A DNA stretch of 27,232 bases, from contig VGKK01000003.1 of assembly GCA_016867095.1 (NCBI GenBank), positions 1-27,232 of the forward strand, read 5' to 3'. The notes under the pieces are model-generated. The model saw only the letters and a program-made list of their open reading frames with translations. It was not told the DNA's origin and did no database searches. Origin of the DNA: Candidatus Omnitrophota bacterium (lineage in GTDB: Bacteria; Omnitrophota; Gorgyraeia; Gygaellales; Profunditerraquicolaceae). This document shows, in pieces, positions 15,060 to 22,970 of the stretch. The stretch's first letter is position 1; the number at the start of each line of letters is the position of its first letter. The position numbers and the translations under genes were made by a program.

Positions 15060-16148
15060 TTAAATTCCTTTCGCTATTCTCTCCAAATCCACATTATCCT
15101 TAATTAATTTTATTGCCGCGTTAACTTTAACCGTATCCAGCGGCCTTATTTTGACGGTTAAATCGTGAATGCAGGAGGCCACGGCGTAAGTATCGGCTTT
15201 GGCCAATAACACCGGAATATTAGCCTTATTCAACGCCTCCATAATTTCCGGGCCGGGGGCAATCCCTCCTGATAAAATTATTCCGCATACTTTCAGCCTT
15301 TCCTTATTGTCCTGCCTGCGCGCCAATAACGCGGCCTTAATCATGTCCTTCCTGTCGCCCGGCGTGATAATCAGGCTGTCGTCAACAATATATTTTAAGG
15401 CGTCATGGGGCCGCATCGCGCCCACGATTACCCGTGAAATATAATTCTCCAAATAATTCTTGCCGCATAAAAGCTCAAAATTCGTCTCTTCTAAAATCTG
15501 CTCTACAGTGGGATAGGAAAGCGCGGGGCAGTAAGGAATAACGCCCAAAACATTGATGCCTTTTCTGGCCAGGCCCCTCCTGACCAGACGGCTGATTTTA
15601 CCAAACTTCTCCGGCAGGACCTTATTTACAATCACGCCCAATACCTTGACCCCCTGTTTTTCAAAGAACACCTTATTGAGCATTATCTCATCTATCGGCC
15701 TGCCGATGCCTCCGGAAGAAATAATAATTACCTTTGAGCCCAATAGCCTGGCCACCATCGCGTTAGAGTGGTCAAATACAGAACCCACTCCGGCATGGCC
15801 GGTGCCTTCAATCACGACCAGGTCCTGCCTCTGGGAAACCCGGCGGAAGGAATCCCTGATTTGCCTAGTAATTGACTGTTTGTCCGCGCGGACAATATAC
15901 TTCTCGGTAAAGCCTTTTTCCACGGCAATCGGGCTCATATCTTTAAGCCCGCACTTTATCCCGCAGACCTCCTCAATAAGCAGGGAATCTTCGTCAATCT
16001 TCAGGCCCTCTTCTTCCAGGTAGCGCTGGCCGATGGGCTTGATGAAACCGACGTTCTTGAATTTCTCTTGAAAATTACGGATGAGCCCCAGGGAAACCGT
16101 GGTCTTGCCGTCATTCTGCTTGGTAGCCGCGATAAAGACTCTCTTCAC
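15060..16148 (-). CDS. BioD-like P-loop NTPase with DRTGG domain (Pta N-terminal-type module)
   Basis: This 362-residue cytoplasmic protein begins with a dethiobiotin synthetase-like P-loop domain (ATKQNDGKTTVSLGL), with LVVIEGTGHAGVGSVFDHSNA further on. A DRTGG domain follows (about residues 215-320; DSLIITPGDRKDMIKAAL). The same pair of domains forms the N-terminal half of long Pta enzymes, where it is thought to regulate activity. Its position 1 bp before a short Pta supports a regulatory or assembly role for acetate metabolism, which is inference. The start is GTG (16146-16148), preceded by AAGGAAGGGCGAG. It is not BioD itself, since the biotin-specific regions and length do not fit. Confidence 0.88.
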   Translation of the reverse strand: MKRVFIAATKQNDGKTTVSLGLIRNFQEKFKNVGFIKPIGQRYLEEEGLKIDEDSLLIEEVCGIKCGLKDMSPIAVEKGFTEKYIVRADKQSITRQIRDSFRRVSQRQDLVVIEGTGHAGVGSVFDHSNAMVARLLGSKVIIISSGGIGRPIDEIMLNKVFFEKQGVKVLGVIVNKVLPEKFGKISRLVRRGLARKGINVLGVIPYCPALSYPTVEQILEETNFELLCGKNYLENYISRVIVGAMRPHDALKYIVDDSLIITPGDRKDMIKAALLARRQDNKERLKVCGIILSGGIAPGPEIMEALNKANIPVLLAKADTYAVASCIHDLTVKIRPLDTVKVNAAIKLIKDNVDLERIAKGI

Positions 16149-16160
16149 CTCGCCCTTCCT

Positions 16161-16481
16161 TTAGAGGCTTTCTTCTATCCTGCGCTTCAGTTCCACCTTG
16201 CTTAAAGCGCCCACTACCTGGTCCGTAATTTTACCGTTCTTAAAAAACAGCAGGGTAGGAATTGACATTATGCCGTATTGGGTAGCGGTTTTCGGGTTTT
16301 CGTCCACATTGACCTTGCCAATCTTGACCTTGCCGGCGTACTCCCTGGCCAATTCTTCAATGATGGGCGAAATCATCCTGCAGGGGCCGCACCAGATAGC
16401 CCAAAAATCCACCAAGACCGGCAGGCTTGATTCCAAGACTTCTTTTTTAAAATTAGTATCCGTTAAATGCAATAAAGACAT
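16161..16481 (-). CDS. trxA: Thioredoxin
   Basis: This 106-residue classical thioredoxin, a general disulfide reductase in the cytoplasm, has the active site WCGPC (C31, C34) after VDFWAIW. The conserved cis-Pro region is MSIPTLLFFKNGK and the ending is VGALSKVELKRRI. It is presumably kept reduced by TrxB (9175-10098), which lies about 6 kb away rather than next door. It starts 82 bp after the small membrane protein gene and ends 12 bp before the P-loop/DRTGG gene. A weak promoter-like pair (TTGCAT at 16540-16545, GATAAT at 16519-16524, spacer only 15 bp) lies upstream. No clear Shine-Dalgarno is visible. Confidence 0.96.
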   Translation of the reverse strand: MSLLHLTDTNFKKEVLESSLPVLVDFWAIWCGPCRMISPIIEELAREYAGKVKIGKVNVDENPKTATQYGIMSIPTLLFFKNGKITDQVVGALSKVELKRRIEESL

Positions 16482-16563
16482 CTTAAAAAAGGATTAAATG
16501 ATGGGGATAGTTTTATAAATTATCACAAATAGGCCGGAAATGCAAGGAGATTTTCACGGAGGG

Positions 16564-16788
16564 TTAAACTATCTTACGCTCCAGCTCGTTTACTTTTTTC
16601 TCCAGCGCTTTTACGCGGGCGAAAAGATTATCCATCTTCATCTGAAAGCTATCCACCGCTTCTTTAAAGAATGGGAAATTATTATAGATTGTCTGCCTGG
16701 CGGCGCGGTTCTCAATCCTATGGATAACCAGAATAATCAGCAAGAAGATAACTACGGGAATGAACAGCGGAACGACATTCTGCGGCAT
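16564..16788 (-). CDS. Small membrane protein with C-terminal coiled coil
   Basis: This 74-residue protein has one hydrophobic helix at about residues 5-25 (VPLFIPVVIFLLIILVIH), then a heptad-rich segment ending DNLFARVKALEKKVNELERKIV that should form a coiled coil. I do not recognise a family. It would be anchored in the inner membrane with the coiled coil probably in the cytoplasm, since the segment after the helix is basic (HRIENRAARQ). The ATG at 16786-16788 was chosen because AAGGAGG sits 7 nt upstream. A TTG at 16803 overlaps that site and is rejected. Repeat R2 begins 15 bp before the start codon. No function can be proposed. Confidence 0.75.
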   Translation of the reverse strand: MPQNVVPLFIPVVIFLLIILVIHRIENRAARQTIYNNFPFFKEAVDSFQMKMDNLFARVKALEKKVNELERKIV

Positions 16789-16803
16789 ATTGACCTCCTT
16801 CAA

Positions 16804-17059
16804 TGAGCACGTGACTTACGAACGCGATAGCGTGAGTAAGTCACTGTGCGAATTGAACCCAGCACTAATTTTTATAAAGCCCTATCTCTATCTCATAAGG
16901 GTTGATGCCAATGCAACCCCTATGAGCTAACTTTAAGCGTTGTATAAAATTAGTGCTGGCTAAGTTCGTGCATATAAGTTATGTAGCGCTTGCCGCAGAA
17001 AGCGGCATACCGAGCTTTCCGATAAGCTCGGGTAACGCGCCCCATAACTTATGCACTCA
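16804..17059. repeat. REP/BIME-like structured repeat, copy R2 (full form)
   Basis: This 256-bp copy has three hairpins between TGAG (16804-16807) and CTCA (17056-17059). Hairpin 1: CAC then GTGACTTAC (16811-16819) pairs with GTAAGTCAC (16836-16844) then GTG, followed by CGAA. Hairpin 2: CCAGCACTAATTTT pairs with the complement at 16946-16959, and an inner stem CTCATAAGGGTTG/CAACCCCTATGAG (16892-16904, 16914-16926) sits inside. Hairpin 3: TTCG (16965-16968), then arms of ATAAGTTATG type enclosing GCCGC/GCGGC and a GAGCTT/AAGCTC stem with a TCCGAT loop. The 333-bp gap 16804-17136 holds only this element and a short AT-rich tail. Confidence 0.88.
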
Positions 17060-17113
17060 CTTATTGTACTGTTAAATATCCCCTCTTTCAATATATTTAA
17101 TAACCCAAAAGCT

Positions 17114-17152
17114 AAGACCCGGTCTTGTCAAGCGTATCAAGACCCGGTCTTG
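17114..17152. repeat. Pair of palindromes overlapping the stop of the propeller gene
   Basis: The near-palindrome AAGACCCGGTCTTG occurs at 17114-17127 and again at 17139-17152, 11 bp apart. The right copy contains the last codons of the Asp-box protein gene and touches its TGA stop. The two copies can each fold alone or pair with one another, so they could form a terminator-like structure, but there is no T-tract. Confidence 0.75.
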
Positions 17153-18684
17153 GTTTTAAGTTGTTGGGAGAAATAGCCGCCGGTAAGCGCGTCAAGCATT
17201 GCCGTCAGCTCCTTGATTTTCAATTCTTTTTCCAGGCGCCTATTCCTATCCTCAATAGAAAGATTGCCTAATTCCATTTTAAGCCGCAGCCGTTCAAAAT
17301 ATAACCTGGTTACCTCATCCAGGATATCATCGCGCAGCTCCACCATTTGCTTTGAGCGCGCGTCAATGGAAGTCTGATTATCGCTCCAGATTAAATCACC
17401 CAGTTCCCAGCTTAAGGTTATATCCCACCCGTAAGTTCTATCGCACGGCCCCTCGTAGGCATACTTGGCGGTCGCGCTGGTATAAATCTCGTAATTAGTA
17501 CTCTTTGACCTGTCTATGCCAATACTCAACCTGGGAAGGGCTGCCTTCATCCTGCACTCCTTCCTCCAACGTAAAATCTTTTCCGGCCCAACCTCCGCAT
17601 ATTTAATTGCCGCGTTTTGCACCGCGCTAATTTCCGGCTCATCTTGACAATATAACACTGTGGCGTTATTCCCGCAGTCGTCACGAGAAAAAGCGATATT
17701 CGCCCTGAATAATCCCTGCTGGCCTGCGGCATACAGGTTGGCCTGCCTGTCCAGGTAAAGCGAATTTATATTCTGCGCGGCCAGGCCTGATGATAACTCA
17801 AACCATCTTTGCTGCTGGTATCTGAATATCCCCGCCCCGCTAACCGCATAAAGCACCGACTCATAAGAAACTAATAAAAACCTCGCCTCTCTATCCAGCA
17901 AGCCGTAATCAGATAGCGCATCCCATATCCCCGCCCTATCCCAGCTCTGGTAAACCCCCCTGGAAGTAGCCAGATAAATATGATTCAAGTTGCGCCCGTC
18001 AATAGCGATATAATTTATATGAAAATGATCTTCTGCCTGCCCGTTCTCTTCTTCTATCTCTGCCTTACCATTTATATCTTTGCCAAAAACCTTCTCCCAG
18101 TTTTTCCCGGCATCAGCGCTCCTAAACACGCCGTTTAAGCCGGCGACGTAAATATAATCCGGTTCGCTCAAATTACAGGCAATATTTAATACCTGGTCCT
18201 TGCTAAGAATGCCTGATTCTTTATGCCAAGAGCGCCCCCTGTCTTTACTGGTAAATAACCCTGCCATTGTGCCCAGATAAAGGCCGGAGGGCAAAATTGC
18301 CAATGCCGTGCATTCGTTTTCAAGGTAATTTTTCCCCTTAAATATCCTCTCCCAGTTTTTCCCCCGGTCCAAGCTCAAATATAAACCGTTTCCGGTTGCG
18401 GCATATAAAGAATTTTTATCATCTGGGGCAAACGACAGAAAATTCACCTCCTTATTTAAGCCTCTTGCCGGAAAAATATTCTTCCAGCTCTTCGCGTTAT
18501 CTTCGCTCTTTAAAATACCCTGCGTTGACCCGGCGTAAATAACCTGAGGGTTATCGCTTTCTACCAACACAGCCCTCAAGCCCAAATTCCCCCTGCCTAT
18601 GTCCTCCCAGGCCAAATCAGCGCAGGCCAGAGAGGAAAAAACCGACAAAACTACCAGCGTCAAAACTATCGCATAGCTTTTCAT
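17137..18684 (-). CDS. Exported Asp-box beta-propeller protein with C-terminal helical region
   Basis: This 515-residue protein has a signal peptide (about 1-22, ending LACA). At least five Asp-box repeats of the S-x-D-x-G-x-x-W type follow (D62, D106, D148, D191, D249), as in BNR/YCF48/sortilin-like propellers, so the first 340 residues should form a secreted beta-propeller. No sialidase catalytic residues are apparent. The last third (370-515) changes character: CDRTYGWDITLSWELGDLIW resembles an outer-membrane beta strand, then a long charged helix (LRDDILDEVTRLYFERLRLKMEL) predicts a coiled coil. Likely location is the periplasm or outer membrane. The ATG follows GAGGTGG. Repeats R2 and R3 flank the gene. 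A structural or sensing role is inferred. Confidence 0.78.
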   Translation of the reverse strand: MKSYAIVLTLVVLSVFSSLACADLAWEDIGRGNLGLRAVLVESDNPQVIYAGSTQGILKSEDNAKSWKNIFPARGLNKEVNFLSFAPDDKNSLYAATGNGLYLSLDRGKNWERIFKGKNYLENECTALAILPSGLYLGTMAGLFTSKDRGRSWHKESGILSKDQVLNIACNLSEPDYIYVAGLNGVFRSADAGKNWEKVFGKDINGKAEIEEENGQAEDHFHINYIAIDGRNLNHIYLATSRGVYQSWDRAGIWDALSDYGLLDREARFLLVSYESVLYAVSGAGIFRYQQQRWFELSSGLAAQNINSLYLDRQANLYAAGQQGLFRANIAFSRDDCGNNATVLYCQDEPEISAVQNAAIKYAEVGPEKILRWRKECRMKAALPRLSIGIDRSKSTNYEIYTSATAKYAYEGPCDRTYGWDITLSWELGDLIWSDNQTSIDARSKQMVELRDDILDEVTRLYFERLRLKMELGNLSIEDRNRRLEKELKIKELTAMLDALTGGYFSQQLKTKTGS

Positions 18685-18698
18685 TTACCACCTCTCAA

Positions 18699-18834
18699 TG
18701 AGCACATAACTTATGGAGTATTAATTTTAATACTCTTCGACATAAGTTATTTGTGCGAATTGATCCCTGCAGTTACGAGTAGATTTCGAAGAAATCTACG
18801 AAGTGCTTTACTGCAGGGACAACCTGTGCCCTCA
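18699..18834. repeat. REP/BIME-like structured repeat, copy R3 (two-hairpin form)
   Basis: This 136-bp copy runs between TGAG (18699-18702) and CTCA (18831-18834). Hairpin 1: CAC-ATAACTTAT pairs with ATAAGTTAT-TTGTG, with an inner 8-bp stem GAGTATTA/TAATACTC, and is closed by CGAA (18756-18759). Hairpin 2 has a different sequence from R2 and R4: CCCTGCAGT pairs with ACTGCAGGG, with an inner GTAGATTTC/GAAATCTAC stem. The third hairpin is missing, and only its outer edge remains. The left end lies 14 bp from the start codon of the Asp-box gene. Confidence 0.85.
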
Positions 18835-18899
18835 CTTCTAATAGACGTATCAGGTGGCTAAATCTAACAGGATTTTTTTAAGAGAGGTGCTAGGCAGGG

Positions 18900-19460
18900 C
18901 TACTTCAGCTGGTTAAGGTCCTTGCTTGAATCTGTGGCGGAAAATGTCTGCTCTAAATAATGCCTTTCTATCAAGGCCAGCAGATTATCCTTAAAATACA
19001 AATAATACTGTTCATGGCCAAAAAATACCGGCAGAAAAATTACCGTAAAATCGCTTCTTTTATTTATCTTATAAATCCAGACCTGGCCTGTGTTATCGGC
19101 TTTATTTACCGCGACCCTGTCCGGCTTACCCAGCAATAATTCCACTTCTTCGGTGCTGGCGCCGGCACTGACTTTAAACTGCCGCAAATTATTCTTTGCT
19201 GATTCACTTAAATCCGGGTGGCTCAAAATATACTGCTCCACTTTTTCCTTAAAGGCGGCCATCTCCTCATCATACCTTTCATTTTCGCGAAAGTCCTTGA
19301 TTGATATGGCGCTATAACTACCGCCGAACTTACGCTTTATCTTCTCTTCTTTCCTAGTAAAGCTGTATAATTCTTTATAATTGAGGGTGCGCGGTATGGA
19401 ACAACAACCGGCCATACCGATACAAAATACTGCTAAAACTAACAATAATATCTTTTTCAT
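18900..19460 (-). CDS. Lipoprotein with BamE/SmpA-like domain
   Basis: This 186-residue lipoprotein has signal peptide MKKILLLVLAVFCIGMAGC, with C19 as the likely lipidated Cys. A second Cys follows directly. The middle is charged and helical (about 30-95). A segment STEEVELLLGKPDRV followed by GQVWIYKI (about 106-132) matches the pattern of BamE/SmpA/OmlA-like outer-membrane lipoproteins, and a hydrophobic beta-rich stretch (FTVIFLPVFFGHEQYYLYF) follows. Weak similarity of this kind suggests an envelope role but not membership of the Bam complex. AAGGA lies 7 nt before the ATG. It starts 11 bp after the three-helix membrane protein gene, so the two are cotranscribed. Confidence 0.72.
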   Translation of the reverse strand: MKKILLLVLAVFCIGMAGCCSIPRTLNYKELYSFTRKEEKIKRKFGGSYSAISIKDFRENERYDEEMAAFKEKVEQYILSHPDLSESAKNNLRQFKVSAGASTEEVELLLGKPDRVAVNKADNTGQVWIYKINKRSDFTVIFLPVFFGHEQYYLYFKDNLLALIERHYLEQTFSATDSSKDLNQLK

Positions 19461-19471
19461 TTTTTTCCTTT

Positions 19472-19801
19472 TTAATCTTCCCTGATCATCAGATAATACA
19501 GGGCGATGCCCATGATAACAGCGATAGAAACTATCCTTATTACCAAGGGGTCAAAAACGCCGCCGGCTTCGGTTACCGCCCTGGCGACGACTTCCTCTAT
19601 TTTAGTGGTAGCCAGCAGGATTACCGCTAATATGGCGCAGAAAGAAAATGCTTTCCTGGCCTGCCAGATCTTCAACAGGATAAGAAACAAAAGCAGCAAA
19701 AACACCCAAAATAGCGGGTTAAGGTAGGAAAAATTAAAATTTTGCAGGCTGTTCAAGTAAGGCATCAGGGCCTTTTGTAATTCCTGAAGGTACGCATCCA
19801 T
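19472..19801 (-). CDS. Small integral membrane protein, three helices, unknown function
   Basis: This 109-residue protein has hydrophobic segments at about residues 29-45, 50-65 and 85-104, with short charged links. I recognise no family. The ATG at 19799-19801 (MDAYLQELQK) is preferred over a TTG two codons earlier because GGAGG lies 7 nt upstream. It sits between the CHAT-TPR gene and the lipoprotein gene, separated from the former by the CCAATAACCAA repeat and from the latter by 11 bp. It might be part of the same envelope module, which is inferred from position only. Confidence 0.72.
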   Translation of the reverse strand: MDAYLQELQKALMPYLNSLQNFNFSYLNPLFWVFLLLLFLILLKIWQARKAFSFCAILAVILLATTKIEEVVARAVTEAGGVFDPLVIRIVSIAVIMGIALYYLMIRED

Positions 19802-19837
19802 CGCCAATCCTCCGTATAATATGTGTTGTTAAATAGC

Positions 19838-19990
19838 GGAATAACCAAACACCAAGAAACAATAACCAAACAATGACCAATAACCAAATCCCAATAACCA
19901 AACAATAGGTTTATGAAGCGCTTTGTTTGGTGATTGGTTATTGGTCATTGAGATTTGCTTGGTGATTGTACCTTGATTATTGGTTATTTC
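19838..19990. repeat. Imperfect inverted repeat of CCAATAACCAA-type words (copy 2)
   Basis: The same word family as 12228-12370 fills this gap: AATAACCAAACACCAAG on the left and TTGGTGATTGGTTATTGG and TGGTTATTTC on the right. A stem of about 60-70 imperfect pairs could form around TTTATGAAGCGC. A short reading frame across it is an artefact of the repeat. Confidence 0.85.
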
Positions 19991-20032
19991 GTGCTGTGAA
20001 TAGACTTTCATACTATAGCTTATTTATGGCGG

Positions 20033-22234
20033 CTAATGTTTATCTAAGCCTAGAATCTTCTCTTTAGCTTCTTGATATTTAGGCGAATTTAAGGAACGAT
20101 AAATTTCCTGGGCCCGGTGCAAATATTCCCGGGCTTTATTTTTTTGGTTCTTGCGTTTATATAAAAGCCCTAAGTTATAACAGGCATCGGCTAATTCCGG
20201 CTGCGCGTCTAACTGCGCGGAAAGGACAAGGGCCTCATTAAAATACTTCTCCGCTTCAAGCCAATTTTCCATTTCCATATATAACTCGCCGAACATATTA
20301 TAGTCGCTGGCCAGATTAAATTTATTGCCCAGCTGGTTATCCATCTTCAGGCCTTTATTATAAAAATCTATGGCTTTAAAATACTCCTTACGGAAACTGT
20401 AAATTTCGCCCATATTAAAATAGTAGTCGCTTAATTCATATTTAAGCCTGAGCTTATCAAACAGATTAAAGCTTTTGTCATAGAATTCCTCCGCGCTGGC
20501 AAAATCATCTTTATTGGTAAAAACCAGACCCAGATTAAAATAATCGCAGGCCAAATTATACCTATGCTTATAGGACTCTTGCCTTTCAAGATTAATCTTT
20601 GAGCTGCGCGTAAGTAACTCCAAGGCCTTGTCATTGTCGTTCTTATCCATATGCCAGACGGCTAACTTACCTAAGACATCCGCCTCATTCAATTTATCAT
20701 TATTCTCCCGGGCTAAAGCCAACGCCCGGTTATAGAAATCCAGCGCCTTGGCATAATCTCCCTGCAGGTGATACGCCCAGCCTGTTCCGGTATAGGCCGC
20801 GGCCAAATTTTTCTTGTCTTGTTTTTTCTCGCTATAACGCAGGTAATCAAAATAATACTTTAAGGTATTCTTTTTATCCCCCAGCCTCTGGTAGGTATTG
20901 GCAAGCAACGGATAGGCCGCCAGAAATAAAGGGTCTTTTTGGATAATGCGGTCCGCCAAAATAATAACCTGCTGATTATTCCCGGTAAGGAATAATTTTT
21001 GCGCCTGCAAGGATAACAGGTAAGCGCTGGGATTAGCGGTAGGCAGGCGGATATATAGGTATATAAAAACACAGGCAACCGCCACGGCTAAAGACAGCCA
21101 GGCCAGCTGCTTTTTGTAACGCCTGACATTTGGCTTCCATCCGCCTGAGGATGGCTTGGGCCTAATTTTAAACAGGGTAAAACTCGGGTCGCCATAGAGG
21201 ATATAACTTGCCCAACTAAGAGCGGCGGCCCCTTGTTCCTGGATTAATTTTAAACGGCTGATCCTTAAAGATTCGCCAACAGGCCTGCCGGAAATTAAAC
21301 AGCCGTAGAATTCCCTGGCGAAAGAAAGGCTGGCCGGATCTTCTATTTTGCGGATTGTGCCGATATAATGCCTGACCCCGGAGAATAGAAACGCCGCCGC
21401 CAAACTATAAGCCTGCTGCTGATAATCCGCGCCCAAGGGCTTATCCGTAAATCCTGCCGAATGGCAGGCGTTGGAAAAGATTAAAGTCGGCAAAGATAAG
21501 GTCTCGCCCAACGCGCGAATATCCTGGGCAGTAAACTTACCGTCGCTTAAAACCCAACCGCTATTTTCAGGACGGCCTAAATCATATTCGCAGTGGCCGG
21601 CAAAATGCACGATATCGTAATCGCGCAAATTCTTTTTTACATAAAGCGTATCTATATAAGTGGACTTAAAATTAATACCGATGTCTTTTCTTTTCTTATC
21701 AAACTGATTTTTAATATAAAGGCCTTCCAGGTAAGCGGACTTCAGGTCATTGGTGGGGTTGGCCAAGATCAGCATCCTGGGCGTCCGGGAAAAACTACGA
21801 TACTGGGCGGAAGTTCTTTGCGCCTTAGTCCTGACCAACCTGCCTAAATTGAACTTCAGCGATAAAAAATCTTTGCCGGTATATAAAAGTTCCCAGGGGA
21901 TATTAATTAATTCTTCATCTAAAGAAAGGACGAGGTCTGAAATAGGCGCTGCCGCCAGTTTCTCTTTAACTTGCCGCGTAAGTAAATGGTCCCACAGCAA
22001 CTGGCCGGTCTTTTTTAAACTATCAAATGATTCCGCCTCAAGGGCGCCTGAGCTGGCGGCCCTGTTTAAGGCAGAGATTATCTCCCGGCAGAATTTATTA
22101 ATTTCGTCAAATGATACGCTTATCTGGCTATAGTGCCGCAAGGTAGAGGCAAGTTCGTCCTGCTGGAAAAGGCTCATTGCCAGCTGGTAATCTTTTTTGA
22201 ATATTTCTAAAAGCAGGATATTATTATCTGGCAT
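20033..22234 (-). CDS. Membrane-anchored CHAT-domain protease with C-terminal TPR repeats
   Basis: This 733-residue protein starts with a caspase-like CHAT domain (about 95-355). The catalytic dyad is visible as H214 in IVHFAGH and C257 in IFSNACHSAG, and the domain closes with the typical WASYILYGDPSF. One transmembrane helix (about 378-395) follows a basic stretch (RRYKKQ), predicting a cytoplasmic protease and periplasmic C-terminus. Residues 405-733 are tetratricopeptide repeats of about 40 residues (for example AAAYTGTGWAYHLQGDYAKALDFYNRALALA). CHAT proteases are cysteine peptidases that cut specific partners; TPRs bind proteins. It lies 13 bp after the zinc-finger anti-sigma-like gene, so that product is a candidate substrate. 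No Shine-Dalgarno is seen, so translational coupling is likely. Confidence 0.9.
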   Translation of the reverse strand: MPDNNILLLEIFKKDYQLAMSLFQQDELASTLRHYSQISVSFDEINKFCREIISALNRAASSGALEAESFDSLKKTGQLLWDHLLTRQVKEKLAAAPISDLVLSLDEELINIPWELLYTGKDFLSLKFNLGRLVRTKAQRTSAQYRSFSRTPRMLILANPTNDLKSAYLEGLYIKNQFDKKRKDIGINFKSTYIDTLYVKKNLRDYDIVHFAGHCEYDLGRPENSGWVLSDGKFTAQDIRALGETLSLPTLIFSNACHSAGFTDKPLGADYQQQAYSLAAAFLFSGVRHYIGTIRKIEDPASLSFAREFYGCLISGRPVGESLRISRLKLIQEQGAAALSWASYILYGDPSFTLFKIRPKPSSGGWKPNVRRYKKQLAWLSLAVAVACVFIYLYIRLPTANPSAYLLSLQAQKLFLTGNNQQVIILADRIIQKDPLFLAAYPLLANTYQRLGDKKNTLKYYFDYLRYSEKKQDKKNLAAAYTGTGWAYHLQGDYAKALDFYNRALALARENNDKLNEADVLGKLAVWHMDKNDNDKALELLTRSSKINLERQESYKHRYNLACDYFNLGLVFTNKDDFASAEEFYDKSFNLFDKLRLKYELSDYYFNMGEIYSFRKEYFKAIDFYNKGLKMDNQLGNKFNLASDYNMFGELYMEMENWLEAEKYFNEALVLSAQLDAQPELADACYNLGLLYKRKNQKNKAREYLHRAQEIYRSLNSPKYQEAKEKILGLDKH

Positions 22235-22247
22235 ACTAAAAATCTGG

Positions 22248-22952
22248 CTAAGCTTTTATCTCCAGCAATATTGAGGCAAGCCTTGCCTCCAGCGTGGATA
22301 TCTCCACGGTATAATTGCCCAATAAGATATGCTCAAAAGTAACTCTTCCGGAATCAGTCAGGTAGGATTCAAGTTCTAGATTATCCTTAATCAGGGTAAC
22401 TCTTAAATCTTTCAATATTCTCTGGGTGGATTTTTCCTTTACGGCCACGGTTAAGCTAAAGGCCTGGCCGGCCTTATTGTCGATCTTGGCCTCCACCCTA
22501 ATATCCTGAAAATCTTTTAATATCGTAACCTCGTCTTTAAAATCTTTTATTTGGCGGCTGCGTAAGGCGGGCGCCGGCACTAATTCCTGCCCCAGGAGCA
22601 CATCGCCGCTGGCCTGCAGTAACTCCAAGGTTTTTCCCTTAGCCCTTAAAAATATCTCTAAAATAGAAGCTTTATCTGGCGCGCCTACCAGGTTCTTTGC
22701 ATGCGCCAGGGCTGCCTCAGGCACCTGTTTCTCGCTGCTTATTTTCACTTTTAATTGCAGCTCAAGGAGCTCGGCGCAGCTATCGCAAGCGACCAAGTGC
22801 GCCTTAATGCGTTCGGCCTCCGGCGCAGGCAATCTATTTTCTAAAAAACAGGCCATAGATTCCTCGTCCGGATGCGCCTCTTGCGGCCTTTTCTGGGCGG
22901 CCTTCCATTTACCGTAGGCTGACTGGATTAATTTCTCAAAACTATCTGCCAT
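22248..22952 (-). CDS. Putative anti-sigma factor with zinc-finger (zf-HC2/ZAS) domain, no membrane helix
   Basis: This 234-residue soluble protein has an N-terminal ZAS/zf-HC2 motif: H27, then H52-x3-C56-x2-C59 (HLVACDSC). Such domains bind ECF sigma factors and hold them inactive. The middle (about 75-140) is helical. The C-terminal part (about 145-234) is beta-rich (RVTLIKDNLELESYLTDSGRVTFEHILLGNYTVEI) and resembles an Ig or carboxypeptidase-regulatory-like fold. Unlike most anti-sigma factors there is no transmembrane segment. AAGGAG is 9 nt before the ATG. The sigma factor gene lies upstream, across repeat R4, and the CHAT protease lies just downstream. Pairing with that sigma factor is inferred. 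Confidence 0.8.
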   Translation of the reverse strand: MADSFEKLIQSAYGKWKAAQKRPQEAHPDEESMACFLENRLPAPEAERIKAHLVACDSCAELLELQLKVKISSEKQVPEAALAHAKNLVGAPDKASILEIFLRAKGKTLELLQASGDVLLGQELVPAPALRSRQIKDFKDEVTILKDFQDIRVEAKIDNKAGQAFSLTVAVKEKSTQRILKDLRVTLIKDNLELESYLTDSGRVTFEHILLGNYTVEISTLEARLASILLEIKA

Positions 22953-22970
22953 AGATACTTTCTCCTTAAA

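Noticed and set aside
19829..20011. A 60-residue minus-strand reading frame before the three-helix membrane protein gene
   Set aside because: It is the translation of the CCAATAACCAA inverted repeat and has no ribosome binding site or recognisable fold.
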